Source: Streptomyces venezuelae (GTDB taxonomy: Bacteria > Actinomycetota > Actinomycetes > Streptomycetales > Streptomycetaceae). From it: DNA of 64,000 bases. Position numbers and translations under genes: made by a program. The notes below the pieces were generated by a model that worked only from the letters and a program-made list of their open reading frames with translations, searched no databases and was not told the DNA's origin. The first letter of the stretch is position 1; each line of letters begins with the position of its first letter. Shown here piece after piece: positions 28,173 to 36,471 of this stretch. Location of the stretch: contig NZ_CP029193.1 of the NCBI RefSeq assembly GCF_008642355.1, positions 7,092,001 through 7,156,000 on the forward strand, given 5' to 3'.

Positions 28173-29132
28173 ATGAGCAGCACCACCACCCCTGAAGACG
28201 TACGCCGCGTCGCGTGCGTGGGCGCCGGAGTCATCGGCGGCGGCTGGGTCGCCCACTTCCTGGCCCGCGGCTACGACGTCACCGCCTGGGACCCCGCCCC
28301 CGACGCCGAGCAGAAGCTGCGCCGCCTCGTCGAGGCCGCCTGGCCCGCCCTCACCCAGCTCGGACTCGCCGAAGGCGCCTCGCAGGACCGCCTCACCGTC
28401 ACCGCCACCCTCGAAGAGGCCGTCGCGGACGCCCAGTTCGTGCAGGAGAGCGCACCCGAGAACCTCGACCTCAAGCGCGACCTGCTCGCACGCCTCGACG
28501 CCGCCGCCCCCGCGGGCGTCGTCATCGCCTCCTCCACGTCCGGCTACCCGATGACCGACATGCAGACCGAGGCCGTGACCCCGGGCCGCCTCGTCGTCGG
28601 ACACCCCTTCAACCCGCCGTACCTCATACCCCTCGTCGAGGTCGTCGGCGGCGAGCGGACCGACGCCGAAGCCGTGGCGTGGGCGTCCCGCTTCTACGAG
28701 GTCGCGGGCAAGTCCGTGATCACCATGAGGAGCGAAGTCCCCGGCTTCATCGCCAACCGCCTCCAGGAAGCCCTGTGGCGCGAGGCCCTGCACATGGTCG
28801 CCAACGGCGAGGCCACCGTACGGGAGATCGACGACTCCATCACCGAGGGCCCCGGCCTGCGCTGGGCGTTCATGGGCCCGATGCTCACCTTCGCGCTCGC
28901 GGGCGGCGAGGGCGGCATGGCCCACATGCTCGACCACTTCGGCCCGTCCCTGAAGTCCCCGTGGACGCGGCTCGAAGCGCCCGAGCTCGACAAGAAGCTG
29001 TACGACGCCGTGGTCGCCGGATGCGACGACGCGGCGGACGGCCGCACCATCGCGGACCTCGTCGCCGAGCGCGACCAGGGCGTCATCGACGTCCTGCGCG
29101 CCACGGGCCGCCTGAACGGGGGCAAGAAGTGA
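28173..29132 (+). CDS. cdhA: L-carnitine 3-dehydrogenase-like 3-hydroxyacyl dehydrogenase
   Basis: A 319-aa NAD-dependent enzyme with the 3-hydroxyacyl-CoA dehydrogenase fold. The cofactor motif is CVGAGVIGGGW (about 12-22). The QESAPENLDLK and GHPFNPPYLIPLVEV segments are those seen in L-carnitine dehydrogenases, which oxidise L-carnitine to 3-dehydrocarnitine. It follows the cleavage enzyme by 52 bases, with GAGGACACC before the ATG at 28173. Its stop overlaps the thioesterase start (GTGA). A general 3-hydroxyacid dehydrogenase is the alternative, but the three-gene context favours carnitine. Confidence 0.82.
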   Translation: MSSTTTPEDVRRVACVGAGVIGGGWVAHFLARGYDVTAWDPAPDAEQKLRRLVEAAWPALTQLGLAEGASQDRLTVTATLEEAVADAQFVQESAPENLDLKRDLLARLDAAAPAGVVIASSTSGYPMTDMQTEAVTPGRLVVGHPFNPPYLIPLVEVVGGERTDAEAVAWASRFYEVAGKSVITMRSEVPGFIANRLQEALWREALHMVANGEATVREIDDSITEGPGLRWAFMGPMLTFALAGGEGGMAHMLDHFGPSLKSPWTRLEAPELDKKLYDAVVAGCDDAADGRTIADLVAERDQGVIDVLRATGRLNGGKK

Positions 29133-29638
29133 CCGCGTCCACGCATCGAGCACAGCCCCTGCCCCTGGCCCGGCACCGCGTCCGCCCCGAGTGGATCGAC
29201 TACAACGGCCACATGAGCGAGGCGTTCTACGTCCTCGTCTTCGGCTACGCCACGGACGCCATGATGATCGAGACGGGCCTGCACGCCGGCTACCGCGAGT
29301 CCACCGGCTGCTCCCTCTACACGGTCGAGGCGCACGTGCGGTACCTGAACGACGTCTCCGAAGGCGCCCGTCTCGCCGTCCGCACCCGCCTGCTGGGCGC
29401 GGACGCGAAGAGGGCGCGCTTCACGCACGAGATGTACGTCGTGGAGGACGAGGGGGACGAACCGGCCCCGGACGCCGCCCCCGTGGCCACGACGGAGCTG
29501 CTCGCGCTCCACGTCGACCAGAACGCGGGCCGCGCGGTGCCGTTCCCGGCGGAGATCCGTGAGCGCCTGGAGGCCCTCACGGAACCGGCCCCGGAGTGGG
29601 CAGGACGTTCCATCGCCGAGGTGCCCCGGAGCGGTTAG
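29129..29638 (+). CDS. cdhB: betainyl-CoA thioesterase-like hotdog protein
   Basis: A 169-aa hotdog-fold thioesterase starting RVRPEWIDYNGHMSEAFY, the 4-hydroxybenzoyl-CoA-type signature with the catalytic aspartate and the NGHM loop. In the cdh pathway it hydrolyses betainyl-CoA to glycine betaine and CoA, completing conversion of carnitine to betaine. The GTG at 29129 overlaps the dehydrogenase stop by four bases, so the two are translationally coupled. The gene is followed at once by a GC-rich hairpin repeat (29637-29661) that may end the transcript. Confidence 0.8.
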   Translation: MTASTHRAQPLPLARHRVRPEWIDYNGHMSEAFYVLVFGYATDAMMIETGLHAGYRESTGCSLYTVEAHVRYLNDVSEGARLAVRTRLLGADAKRARFTHEMYVVEDEGDEPAPDAAPVATTELLALHVDQNAGRAVPFPAEIRERLEALTEPAPEWAGRSIAEVPRSG

Positions 29639-29661
29639 GGGCGCGGAACCGCGCGATCAGC
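29637..29661. repeat. copy of a GC-rich hairpin element
   Basis: AGGGGCGCGG-AACCGCGCGATC is nearly identical to the minus strand of 47028-47053, differing by a two-G deletion. GCGCGG/CCGCGC can form a stem. It lies just after the thioesterase stop and may act as a terminator. Similar elements recur between Streptomyces genes. Confidence 0.55.
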
Positions 29662-29673
29662 AAGGACAGACGG

Positions 29674-30534
29674 TCAGCCGGTCGTCGGCTTGTACGCGTA
29701 GACCGTCGTCGTCACCAGGCACGGCGCGGGCGGCACGACCTCGACGCGCAGGGTGCGGCGCGCGGGGTCGTAGTCGACTCCCTCGGTCTCGAACGAGCCG
29801 GAGCAGACGCTGCGCTGCGGGACGGCGAAGAGGCTCGCCACGCGGCCGGTCACCGGCTTCCCGTCGAGCGGCCGTTCCAGGTCGACCTGGAGCACCGGCC
29901 TGTCCTCGGGCCACAGCTGCTTCGACGCGTCGTTGGAGGCGCACACCAGGCGCGTGTCGGAGACGAAGTCACAGCCCTGGATGTCGCGGACCGGCTTGTC
30001 GAGCGCGATCTGACCGGCCTGGGGGAGCGCACCGCCCGCGGGCGGGGTCGAGGAGTTGAGCAGGGGCGCGGGGAACACCTGGAGGCGGTTCTGGTCGCCC
30101 CACTCGCCGGACACCAGCCACTGGTTGTCGGGCGAGACGGCCGCGAAGGAGTTGTTGAGCTTCTCGCCCGCGTCGAGCTTGTGCTCGTACAGGTGCCGCT
30201 TACCGTCGGGCGCGGTGACGGCGAACATCTTCGACCGCGCGTCGTCGCCGCCCTGGTAGGCGTCGAAGGTGTGGCCCTCGGCGATGTCGGGGTCGCCTAT
30301 GTGCCCCCAGCCCTTGATGCGCAGGTCGAGGGGGATCGAGCCCAGACCTCTGTGGAGCAGGCTGCCGTCCGCGCGGCTTGCGAGCCCCTGACTGCCGGTC
30401 AGGGAGTTGACGCGCGAGGTGCCCGACTCCTGCCAGCCACCGGGTGCCGCGGGCGCGGCCGACGCGCCGCCGCCCGTCATCACCGCCAGTGCGACGGCGC
30501 CGAACAGGGCGGTTGATGCCTTCCAGACGGTCAT
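29674..30534 (-). CDS. secreted protein of unknown function
   Basis: A 286-aa protein with a clear signal peptide (TVWKASTALFGAVALAVMT, cleavage after ASA near residue 26). The mature part contains four cysteines in its C-terminal third (CDF, LVCAS, SVCSG, PCLV), which could form disulfides. Strand-rich segments such as MFAVTAPDGKRHLYEHKL and WLVSGEWGDQNRLQVF resemble blades of a beta-propeller-like sugar- or protein-binding domain, but no family is recognised with confidence. Divergent from the GH4 gene. Confidence 0.65.
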   Translation of the reverse strand: MTVWKASTALFGAVALAVMTGGGASAAPAAPGGWQESGTSRVNSLTGSQGLASRADGSLLHRGLGSIPLDLRIKGWGHIGDPDIAEGHTFDAYQGGDDARSKMFAVTAPDGKRHLYEHKLDAGEKLNNSFAAVSPDNQWLVSGEWGDQNRLQVFPAPLLNSSTPPAGGALPQAGQIALDKPVRDIQGCDFVSDTRLVCASNDASKQLWPEDRPVLQVDLERPLDGKPVTGRVASLFAVPQRSVCSGSFETEGVDYDPARRTLRVEVVPPAPCLVTTTVYAYKPTTG

Positions 30535-30653
30535 CTGGCGCTACCTCCGTGGGGGTCGTACGCGGATACGTACGTGGGATCGAGTCGCTGCGGCGTCATC
30601 GTACGTAACGTGAGCCCCGGTGATAACGGTCCGACGGAAGGCGGTTCGACGAC

Positions 30654-31994
30654 ATGCAGCTGACAATCCTGGGCGGGGGCGGGTTCCGCGTACCGCTCGT
30701 GTACGGGGCCCTTCTCGGCGACCGCGCCGAGGGCCGCGTCACCCACGTCGTCCTGCACGACCTGGACGCGGCACGGCTCGGCGCCGTCACCCGCGTACTC
30801 GCCGAGCAGGCCGCCGGCATCCCGGACGCGCCCACCGTCACCGCCACCACCGACCTCGACGAGGCGCTGCGCGGCGCCGACTTCGTGTTCTCCGCGATCC
30901 GTGTGGGCGGCCTCGAAGGACGTGCCGCCGACGAGCACGTCGCGCTCGCCGAGGGCGTACTCGGCCAGGAGACGGTCGGTGCGGGCGGCATCGCGTACGG
31001 TCTGCGCACCGTGCCCGTCGCCCTCGACATCGCCCGCCGCGTCGCCCGGCTCGCCCCCGACGCGTGGGTCATCAACTTCACCAACCCGGCGGGCCTGGTG
31101 ACCGAGGCGATGTCCCGTCACCTCGGCAACCGCGTCATCGGCATCTGCGACTCGCCCGTCGGCCTCGGCCGCAGGGTGGCGCGCGTGCTCGGCGGCAACC
31201 CGGACGAGGCGTTCATCGACTACGTCGGCCTCAACCACCTCGGCTGGCTGCGCGGCCTGCACCTCGGCGGCCGCGACGAACTGCCGCGCCTGCTCGCCGA
31301 CCCGGCGCTCCTCGGCTCCTTCGAGGAGGGCAGGCTCTTCGGCACGGACTGGCTCCAGTCGCTCGGCGCGATTCCCAACGAATACCTGCACTACTACTAC
31401 TTCAACCGCGAGGCCGTACGCGCCTACCAGGAGGCCGAACAGACCCGCGGCGCCTTCCTCCGCGACCAACAGGCCCGGTTCTACGCGGAGATGGAGCGCG
31501 CGGACGCCCCCGCGCTCAAGACGTGGGACGCCACCCGTGCCGAGCGCGAGGCGACGTACATGGCGGAGAACAGGGAGGCGGCCGGGGCGGGGGAGCGGGC
31601 TGAACAGGACCTGGAGTCCGGCGGGTACGAACAGGTCGCCCTCGCCCTCATGCGAGCCGTCGCACGCGACGAACGGGCGACCCTGATCCTCAACGTCCGC
31701 AACGGCACGACCCTCGCCGCGCTCGACGCGGACGCCGTCATCGAGGTGCCGTGCTCCGTCGACGCCAACGGCGCGCACCCCATGGCGGTGTCCCCGCTCC
31801 CCGGGCACGCGACGGGGCTGGTGTGCGCGGTCAAGGCGGTCGAGCGGGAGGTGCTCGCGGCGGCGGACAGCGGTGCGTCGGCCACCGCCGTCAAGGCGTT
31901 CGCGCTGCACCCGCTGGTCGACTCCGTGGCGGTGGCACGACGCCTGGTGGACGGCTACCGGGCGGTGCACCCCGGATTGGCCTACCTGAGATGA
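30654..31994 (+). CDS. GH4 family 6-phospho-glycosidase
   Basis: A 446-aa NAD- and Mn-dependent glycoside hydrolase of family 4, probably a 6-phospho-beta-glucosidase. It begins with the Rossmann motif LTILGGGGFRVPL and has FSAIRVGGLEGR, GQETVGAGGIAYGLRT and the metal-site region WVINFTNPAG...GICDSP. Most GH4 enzymes read CN at the metal cysteine; here the next residue is Asp (CDSP). LNHLGW supplies the second metal histidine. Cytosolic, acting on sugars phosphorylated during PTS uptake. The ATG at 30654 follows GGAAGGCGG. The small Fe-S gene starts eight bases after the stop. Confidence 0.85.
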   Translation: MQLTILGGGGFRVPLVYGALLGDRAEGRVTHVVLHDLDAARLGAVTRVLAEQAAGIPDAPTVTATTDLDEALRGADFVFSAIRVGGLEGRAADEHVALAEGVLGQETVGAGGIAYGLRTVPVALDIARRVARLAPDAWVINFTNPAGLVTEAMSRHLGNRVIGICDSPVGLGRRVARVLGGNPDEAFIDYVGLNHLGWLRGLHLGGRDELPRLLADPALLGSFEEGRLFGTDWLQSLGAIPNEYLHYYYFNREAVRAYQEAEQTRGAFLRDQQARFYAEMERADAPALKTWDATRAEREATYMAENREAAGAGERAEQDLESGGYEQVALALMRAVARDERATLILNVRNGTTLAALDADAVIEVPCSVDANGAHPMAVSPLPGHATGLVCAVKAVEREVLAAADSGASATAVKAFALHPLVDSVAVARRLVDGYRAVHPGLAYLR

Positions 31995-32001
31995 TCACCC
32001 T

Positions 32002-32391
32002 ATGAGTCCCGTCGTCTCCATCGGTGCCGCAGCCCGCCGCCCCTGCACGCTCGTCGTGTGCCGGGGCTGCTGCTGCGGCGACGCGCGCAAGAACCCCGGC
32101 ATCGACCACGACTGGCAGCTGGAGCGGCTGCGCTCCGCGGCCGCGGCGTCGCGGGGCCGGTTCACGGTGCGCACGAGCGACTGTCTGGGCCCGTGCGGCC
32201 AGGCCAATCTGGTCGTCGTCCAGCCGTCGTCCGAGGGACGCAGGCGGGGCGGCCGCGCGGCCTGGGTCGGTTTCGTCACGGACGACGAGTCGCTCGACGG
32301 GATACTCGCCTGGGCGGAGGCGGGCGGCCCGGGTATGGCGCAGCCGTCGGCGACGCTGGCGCTGCAGATGGTGGACCCGCGCGCGGTCTGA
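32002..32391 (+). CDS. small thioredoxin-like 2Fe-2S ferredoxin-type protein
   Basis: A 129-aa protein with cysteines in VCRGCCCGD near residue 20 and a second set in SDCLGPCGQAN near residue 60. The spacing is that of thioredoxin-fold 2Fe-2S ferredoxins (the NuoE/cobalt-ferredoxin type). It is likely an electron carrier or a sulfur/metal-handling protein. ATG at 32002, eight bases after the GH4 stop. No redox partner is adjacent. Confidence 0.72.
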   Translation: MSPVVSIGAAARRPCTLVVCRGCCCGDARKNPGIDHDWQLERLRSAAAASRGRFTVRTSDCLGPCGQANLVVVQPSSEGRRRGGRAAWVGFVTDDESLDGILAWAEAGGPGMAQPSATLALQMVDPRAV

Positions 32392-32406
32392 TGCGGGGCC
32401 TGCCGG

Positions 32407-32907
32407 CTACTCGCCGACGATCTGGTCGAGGAACCCGTCGAGGTTCCGCAGCGTGCGGGCGTTCTGCTCCTCCAGCGTGAGGCTCTCCTCCATGCGGCGG
32501 GTGAGCACCGTGGTCTTCTTTCCGCGCACGTAGAGGGAGCAGGCCAGGTCCGCGCAGATGTACATGCCGACCGAGTTGCCCTGGCGGCCCGCCGCACCCG
32601 CCTTCGGGGCGACGAGCAGCGCGATGCCGGAGCCGGACTGCGGGGTCACGCAGACCGAGCAGATGCTGGACTTGAGCAGGCTCTTGCGCGCCCCCGTGGA
32701 GGCGCGCAGGGCGAAGCCCACGGGCTCGCCGTCCCGCCACGTGACCACGTAGCCGCGGTCGGGCGCCTTGGGGTCGCGCCACCCGAGGAAGTCCAGGTCG
32801 GACCAGGGAGTGTCGGCGAGGCCCGCGGGGAGAGTGAGCCGACGGGCCTCGCCCTTCGAACAGTTCACAAAGGACGCGCGGATCTCGTTCTCACTCACGG
32901 GCTGCAT
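32407..32907 (-). CDS. FBP/FusB-type zinc-finger, putative EF-G-binding protein
   Basis: A 166-aa protein with a C-terminal treble-clef-like zinc site: SSICSVC in one knuckle and ADLACSLY plus an upstream cysteine in the other (about 80-125). This architecture is that of the FBP domain found in FusB-type proteins, which bind elongation factor G and release it from fusidic-acid-stalled ribosomes. Whether this one protects against fusidic acid or has a housekeeping ribosomal role is not shown. Single gene, 15 bases from the convergent Fe-S gene. Confidence 0.72.
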   Translation of the reverse strand: MQPVSENEIRASFVNCSKGEARRLTLPAGLADTPWSDLDFLGWRDPKAPDRGYVVTWRDGEPVGFALRASTGARKSLLKSSICSVCVTPQSGSGIALLVAPKAGAAGRQGNSVGMYICADLACSLYVRGKKTTVLTRRMEESLTLEEQNARTLRNLDGFLDQIVGE

Positions 32908-32944
32908 GGCCCGGAAGCTATCAACGACAAGCGGAACAGTCCTC

Positions 32945-33838
32945 TCATTTTCCGCCGGGCGCGGCCTGTCCTGGCACGGGAGCCCGCCCCGGCACGAGCG
33001 CCCCGCGGAACGACGTCGTCCGCCGGAACCGGAAGCCGAGGGACTCGTAGAGGCGGATGGCGTTCGTGTTCTGCGCCGACGTGTGCAGGAACGGCTGGTC
33101 GCCGCGCGCCTTGATGCCGTGCGCGACAGCGAGGACCAGGCGGGTCCCGAGGCCCTGCCCGCGGTGCGCGGGGTCCGTGCAGACCGCGCTGATCTCCGTC
33201 CAGCCCGGCGGGCGCAGCCGCTCCCCGGCCATCGCGACGAGGGCGCCCCCGCGCCGTATCCCGAGGTACGTGCCGAGCTCGACGGTGCGGGGCGCGAAGG
33301 GGCCCGGCTCCGTGCGGCCGACCAGGTCCAGCATCTCGGGCACGTCGTCGGGGCCGAGCCGCACGGCCTCCGGTTCCGGCGCGGTGGTGACGCCGTCGTC
33401 CACGAGCTGCACGCCGGGCACGTCGAACGTCCGCTCCCACCCGTCCGGTATCCGCACGGTCGTCGCGAGCAACGGCACCTCGGCGCCGGGCCCGGCGAGC
33501 GCGGCCAGATCGGCCCAGTCCGCGGCCGTCACGTCATCGGGCAGCGCGAGAAACGGCGACACGTCGACCGGATACCGCACGATGCGCCCCCGCCCCTCCG
33601 CGAAGTGCGCGTGCGGCCCGGTGAGGGAGGCGAGGGCGGGGTTGTCGAGGGGGTGGAGGGCGGGAGCTCCCGCGACCGCGGCGGGGCGTCCGGCCTGCTC
33701 CGGGAAGGAGGGCGTGGCCGTGCGGGCGGTTTGCGCCGTGCCCGCGGCTGTGGCTGTGCCCGCGGCACCGGCGGAGCCCGCCGCCTGCGCCGGGCGCGCT
33801 GTCTCCGCCGTGCCCCCCTCTTCCAGCAGCGTCGTCAC
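32945..33838 (-). CDS. GNAT family N-acetyltransferase
   Basis: A 297-aa protein. The N-terminus is low-complexity Ala/Gly/Thr (about 1-50). The C-terminal half is a GNAT domain with the acetyl-CoA-binding loop DPAHRGQGLGTRLVLAV (about 215-232) and the LHTSAQNTNAIRLYESLGFR motif near the end. It transfers an acetyl group to an amine on an unknown substrate. The ATG overlaps the stop of the quinone reductase gene by four bases (ATGA), so the two are one operon. Confidence 0.83.
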   Translation of the reverse strand: MTTLLEEGGTAETARPAQAAGSAGAAGTATAAGTAQTARTATPSFPEQAGRPAAVAGAPALHPLDNPALASLTGPHAHFAEGRGRIVRYPVDVSPFLALPDDVTAADWADLAALAGPGAEVPLLATTVRIPDGWERTFDVPGVQLVDDGVTTAPEPEAVRLGPDDVPEMLDLVGRTEPGPFAPRTVELGTYLGIRRGGALVAMAGERLRPPGWTEISAVCTDPAHRGQGLGTRLVLAVAHGIKARGDQPFLHTSAQNTNAIRLYESLGFRFRRTTSFRGALVPGRAPVPGQAAPGGK

Positions 33839-34758
33839 GCCGTCACCTCGATCACCGTCTTGCCGCGTGCGTGGCCCTCCTCCACCGCGCGCAGCGCGTC
33901 GCCCGCGCGGGCGAGGGGGTACGCCGCCGTCACCTGCGGACGCAGTACGCCCGCCACGGCGAGGAGGGCGATCTCGTCCAGGACCGCCGACGTGCGGGCC
34001 CGCGCCACCGGGGCACCGCCCAGTTCGGCCACCGTCTCCTTCGCCGCCGCTGTGATCAGCTTCCGCCGGTCGGAGAGCAGCTCCGCGACCTCCGCCAGGT
34101 CCGCGCCGCCCACCAGGTCGAAGACGGCGTCGACGCGGCCGTCGGGGGCCGCCTCGCGTATGCGCTCCGCGAGGCGGGGGCCCGGCGCCACGTGCACGGC
34201 GCCGAAGGACTCGACGTACTCCTTCTTGCCCTCGCTCGCCGTGCCGACCACGCGCAGTCCGAAGTGGACGGCGATCTGGGTCGCGGCGACCCCCACGCCG
34301 CCTCCGGCACCCGTGATCAGCAGGGTCGAGCCCGCGGGCAGGTCAAGCTGGCGCAGTCCGTCGTACGCGGTCGCCGCGGCCACCGGCAGCACGGCCGCCT
34401 CGGCGAACGACAGCGCGTCCGGCTTGTGGGCGGCGATGTCGGCGGGGACCAGTGTGAACTCCGCGTATCCGCCGGTGACCGGATTGCCGAAGACCGCGTC
34501 ACCGACGGCGAAGCCCTCGACACCGGCCCCGACCGCCCGTACGACCCCCGCGACCTCGCTGCCCAGCACCTCGTGACCGGCGAGCGGCGCCTGCCCCGGA
34601 CGCCGCTTGCCCGCCCGCAGCTTCCAGTCGACCGGGTTGACGCCGGCCGCGCGCACCGCGACGAGCAGCTGCCCGGGCCCCGGTTCCGGTACCGGAAGGT
34701 CGAGGAAGGTCTCCACCTCCGGCCCTCCGTGCCGGGTGAACGCGTACACCTTGGGCAT
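33835..34758 (-). CDS. zinc-independent MDR/quinone oxidoreductase family protein
   Basis: A 307-aa NADPH-dependent medium-chain reductase resembling quinone oxidoreductases. It shows the GroES-like N-terminal domain (GVNPVDWKLRAG, GHEVLGSEVAGVV) and the cofactor motif ITGAGGGVGVAA (about 150-161). The structural and catalytic zinc cysteines of alcohol dehydrogenases are missing. Likely reduces quinones or activated alkenes. First gene of a two-gene operon with the acetyltransferase; the region to the divergent PPK2 gene is the probable promoter. Confidence 0.87.
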   Translation of the reverse strand: MPKVYAFTRHGGPEVETFLDLPVPEPGPGQLLVAVRAAGVNPVDWKLRAGKRRPGQAPLAGHEVLGSEVAGVVRAVGAGVEGFAVGDAVFGNPVTGGYAEFTLVPADIAAHKPDALSFAEAAVLPVAAATAYDGLRQLDLPAGSTLLITGAGGGVGVAATQIAVHFGLRVVGTASEGKKEYVESFGAVHVAPGPRLAERIREAAPDGRVDAVFDLVGGADLAEVAELLSDRRKLITAAAKETVAELGGAPVARARTSAVLDEIALLAVAGVLRPQVTAAYPLARAGDALRAVEEGHARGKTVIEVTA

Positions 34759-34929
34759 CTGCTTCCCTCACATCCCGCTCATCGATATGCCACCAGGGAT
34801 GACCGACAAGATCCCCCGGCTATTCCCGAGGGACGGGGGACGACGGGATTGCGAGTGCTGAGAAGCGATCTCGGGGGCAGGCTGTCCGGTGAGGGCACGG
34901 ACGGACAGGGAGAGGGAGAGGGCCGCGCG

Positions 34930-35889
34930 GTGGAGCCGACCGGTAAAAAGGAAGACGATCTGCTCGAGGGTCTCTCCGTGGACGAGGCGCGCCCGGAGCG
35001 CCCCGTGCTCCTCGACGAGGAAGGGCAGCCCCTGCAGACGTGGCGGGAGAACTACCCGTACGCGAAGAAGCTGAGCCGCGGTGTGTACGAACGGCGCAAG
35101 CGGATCCTGCAGATCGAGCTGCTCAAGCTGCAGAAGACGGTGCGCGAGAAGGGGCTGCGCATCGCGGTGCTGTGCGAGGGGCGCGACGCGGCGGGCAAGG
35201 GCGGCACGATCAAACGGTTCACCGAACGGCTGAACCCGCGCGGCGCCCGCACGGTGGCGCTGGACAAGCCCACCGAGCACGAGGCGGGCCAGTGGTACTT
35301 CCAGCGGTACGTCGCCCAGCTGCCGTCGGCCGGCGAGATCGTCTTCTTCGACCGGTCCTGGTACAACCGCGCGGGCGTCGAGCCGGTGATGGGCTTCTGC
35401 ACCCCGAAAGAACACCAGCACTTCCTGGAACAGGCTCCGCAGTTCGAGAAGATGATCACCGAGGACGGGATCATCCTCATCAAGTTCTGGTTCTCCGTCT
35501 CCCGCGCGGAGCAGCGGACCCGGTTCGCGATCCGCCAGGTCGACCCGGTGCGCCAGTGGAAACTGTCCCCCACCGACATCGCCTCGCTGGACCTGTGGGA
35601 CGCCTACACCTACGCGAAGGTCCAGATGTTCCGGGCCACGGACGCCCCGCACGCCCCGTGGACCGTCGTGAAGACGAACGACAAGCGGCGCGGCCGCCTC
35701 GAAGCCATGCGCCACCTCCTGCTCCAGCTCGACTACGAAGCGAAGGACACGGAGGCCGTCGGCAAGGCCGACCCCCTGATCATCGGCCCCGCCAACACGC
35801 TCCTCGAACCGGGCGAGGACCCCACGGACCTGTCGCCGAGCAAGCTCGCGGACAAGGACCGGGGGCCCGGCCAGCACCCTGGCACGTGA
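34930..35889 (+). CDS. ppk2: polyphosphate kinase 2
   Basis: A 319-aa PPK2 enzyme, which uses polyphosphate to phosphorylate nucleotides (or the reverse). Walker A is EGRDAAGKGGTIKRF (about 85-99) and Walker B/lid is FDRSWYNRAGVEPVMGF (about 140-156). The length matches one-domain PPK2 proteins. The GTG at 34930 follows a GGGAGAGGGAGAGG tract; an in-frame GTG at 34855 would add 25 residues. Cytosolic; a role in phosphate storage or stress-time nucleotide balance is inferred from the family. Confidence 0.9.
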   Translation: MEPTGKKEDDLLEGLSVDEARPERPVLLDEEGQPLQTWRENYPYAKKLSRGVYERRKRILQIELLKLQKTVREKGLRIAVLCEGRDAAGKGGTIKRFTERLNPRGARTVALDKPTEHEAGQWYFQRYVAQLPSAGEIVFFDRSWYNRAGVEPVMGFCTPKEHQHFLEQAPQFEKMITEDGIILIKFWFSVSRAEQRTRFAIRQVDPVRQWKLSPTDIASLDLWDAYTYAKVQMFRATDAPHAPWTVVKTNDKRRGRLEAMRHLLLQLDYEAKDTEAVGKADPLIIGPANTLLEPGEDPTDLSPSKLADKDRGPGQHPGT

Positions 35890-35915
35890 CCTCGCGGCGT
35901 GGCCGCCCCAGGTCG

Positions 35916-36464
35916 TTAAAGCCCCACGGCCCCGTCGATCCGCTCCCGCAGCAGATCGGCGTGGCCGTTGTGGCGGGCGTACTCCTGGACCAGGTGCAGC
36001 AGCACCCAGCGCAGCGACACCGTGCCGAACAGCGGGCTTCGCCCCTCGACGTCGAGGTCGGGCGCCTGGGCCACGAACTTCTCGGCGAACTCCACCTCGG
36101 CCCGCCACGCCTCCCAGGCCGCGGCGATCGCGCCCGGCTCCGCCACCGCTCCGTCGAAGTCCTCGTCGGCGTTCTCGGGGGTGGGGTAGAGGGGCGTCAC
36201 GTCCTGACCGGCGAGGGCCATCCGGAACCAGCGGCGCTCCACGTCGGTGAGATGCCGGACCAGGCCGAGCAGCGACAGTGCGGAGGGTGCGACGGCCCGG
36301 TCGGCCAACTCGGCTTCAAGACCGCGGCACTTGACCTCCAGGGTCTCGCGCTGGGACCGCACGAAGTAGATGAGCATGGCCCGTTCGTCGCCGGTGGTGA
36401 CCGATCCGAAGCGAGGGTCCGGCTTTTCGCCCGTGAAGAAGACGGCTCGTCTGCGTGTAGTCAT
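35916..36464 (-). CDS. DinB-like (DUF664) protein, possible mycothiol-dependent enzyme
   Basis: A 182-aa four-helix-bundle protein of the DinB/DUF664 group. Metal-ligand histidines are placed as in the family: LGLVRHLTDVERRW in one helix and LLHLVQEYARHNGHADLL near the end. Relatives in actinomycetes are mycothiol-dependent transferases or isomerases. The ATG at 36464 is seven bases after the stop of the serine hydrolase gene, so the two are probably co-transcribed. The substrate is unknown. Confidence 0.82.
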   Translation of the reverse strand: MTTRRRAVFFTGEKPDPRFGSVTTGDERAMLIYFVRSQRETLEVKCRGLEAELADRAVAPSALSLLGLVRHLTDVERRWFRMALAGQDVTPLYPTPENADEDFDGAVAEPGAIAAAWEAWRAEVEFAEKFVAQAPDLDVEGRSPLFGTVSLRWVLLHLVQEYARHNGHADLLRERIDGAVGL

Positions 36465-36471
36465 GCCCCCA

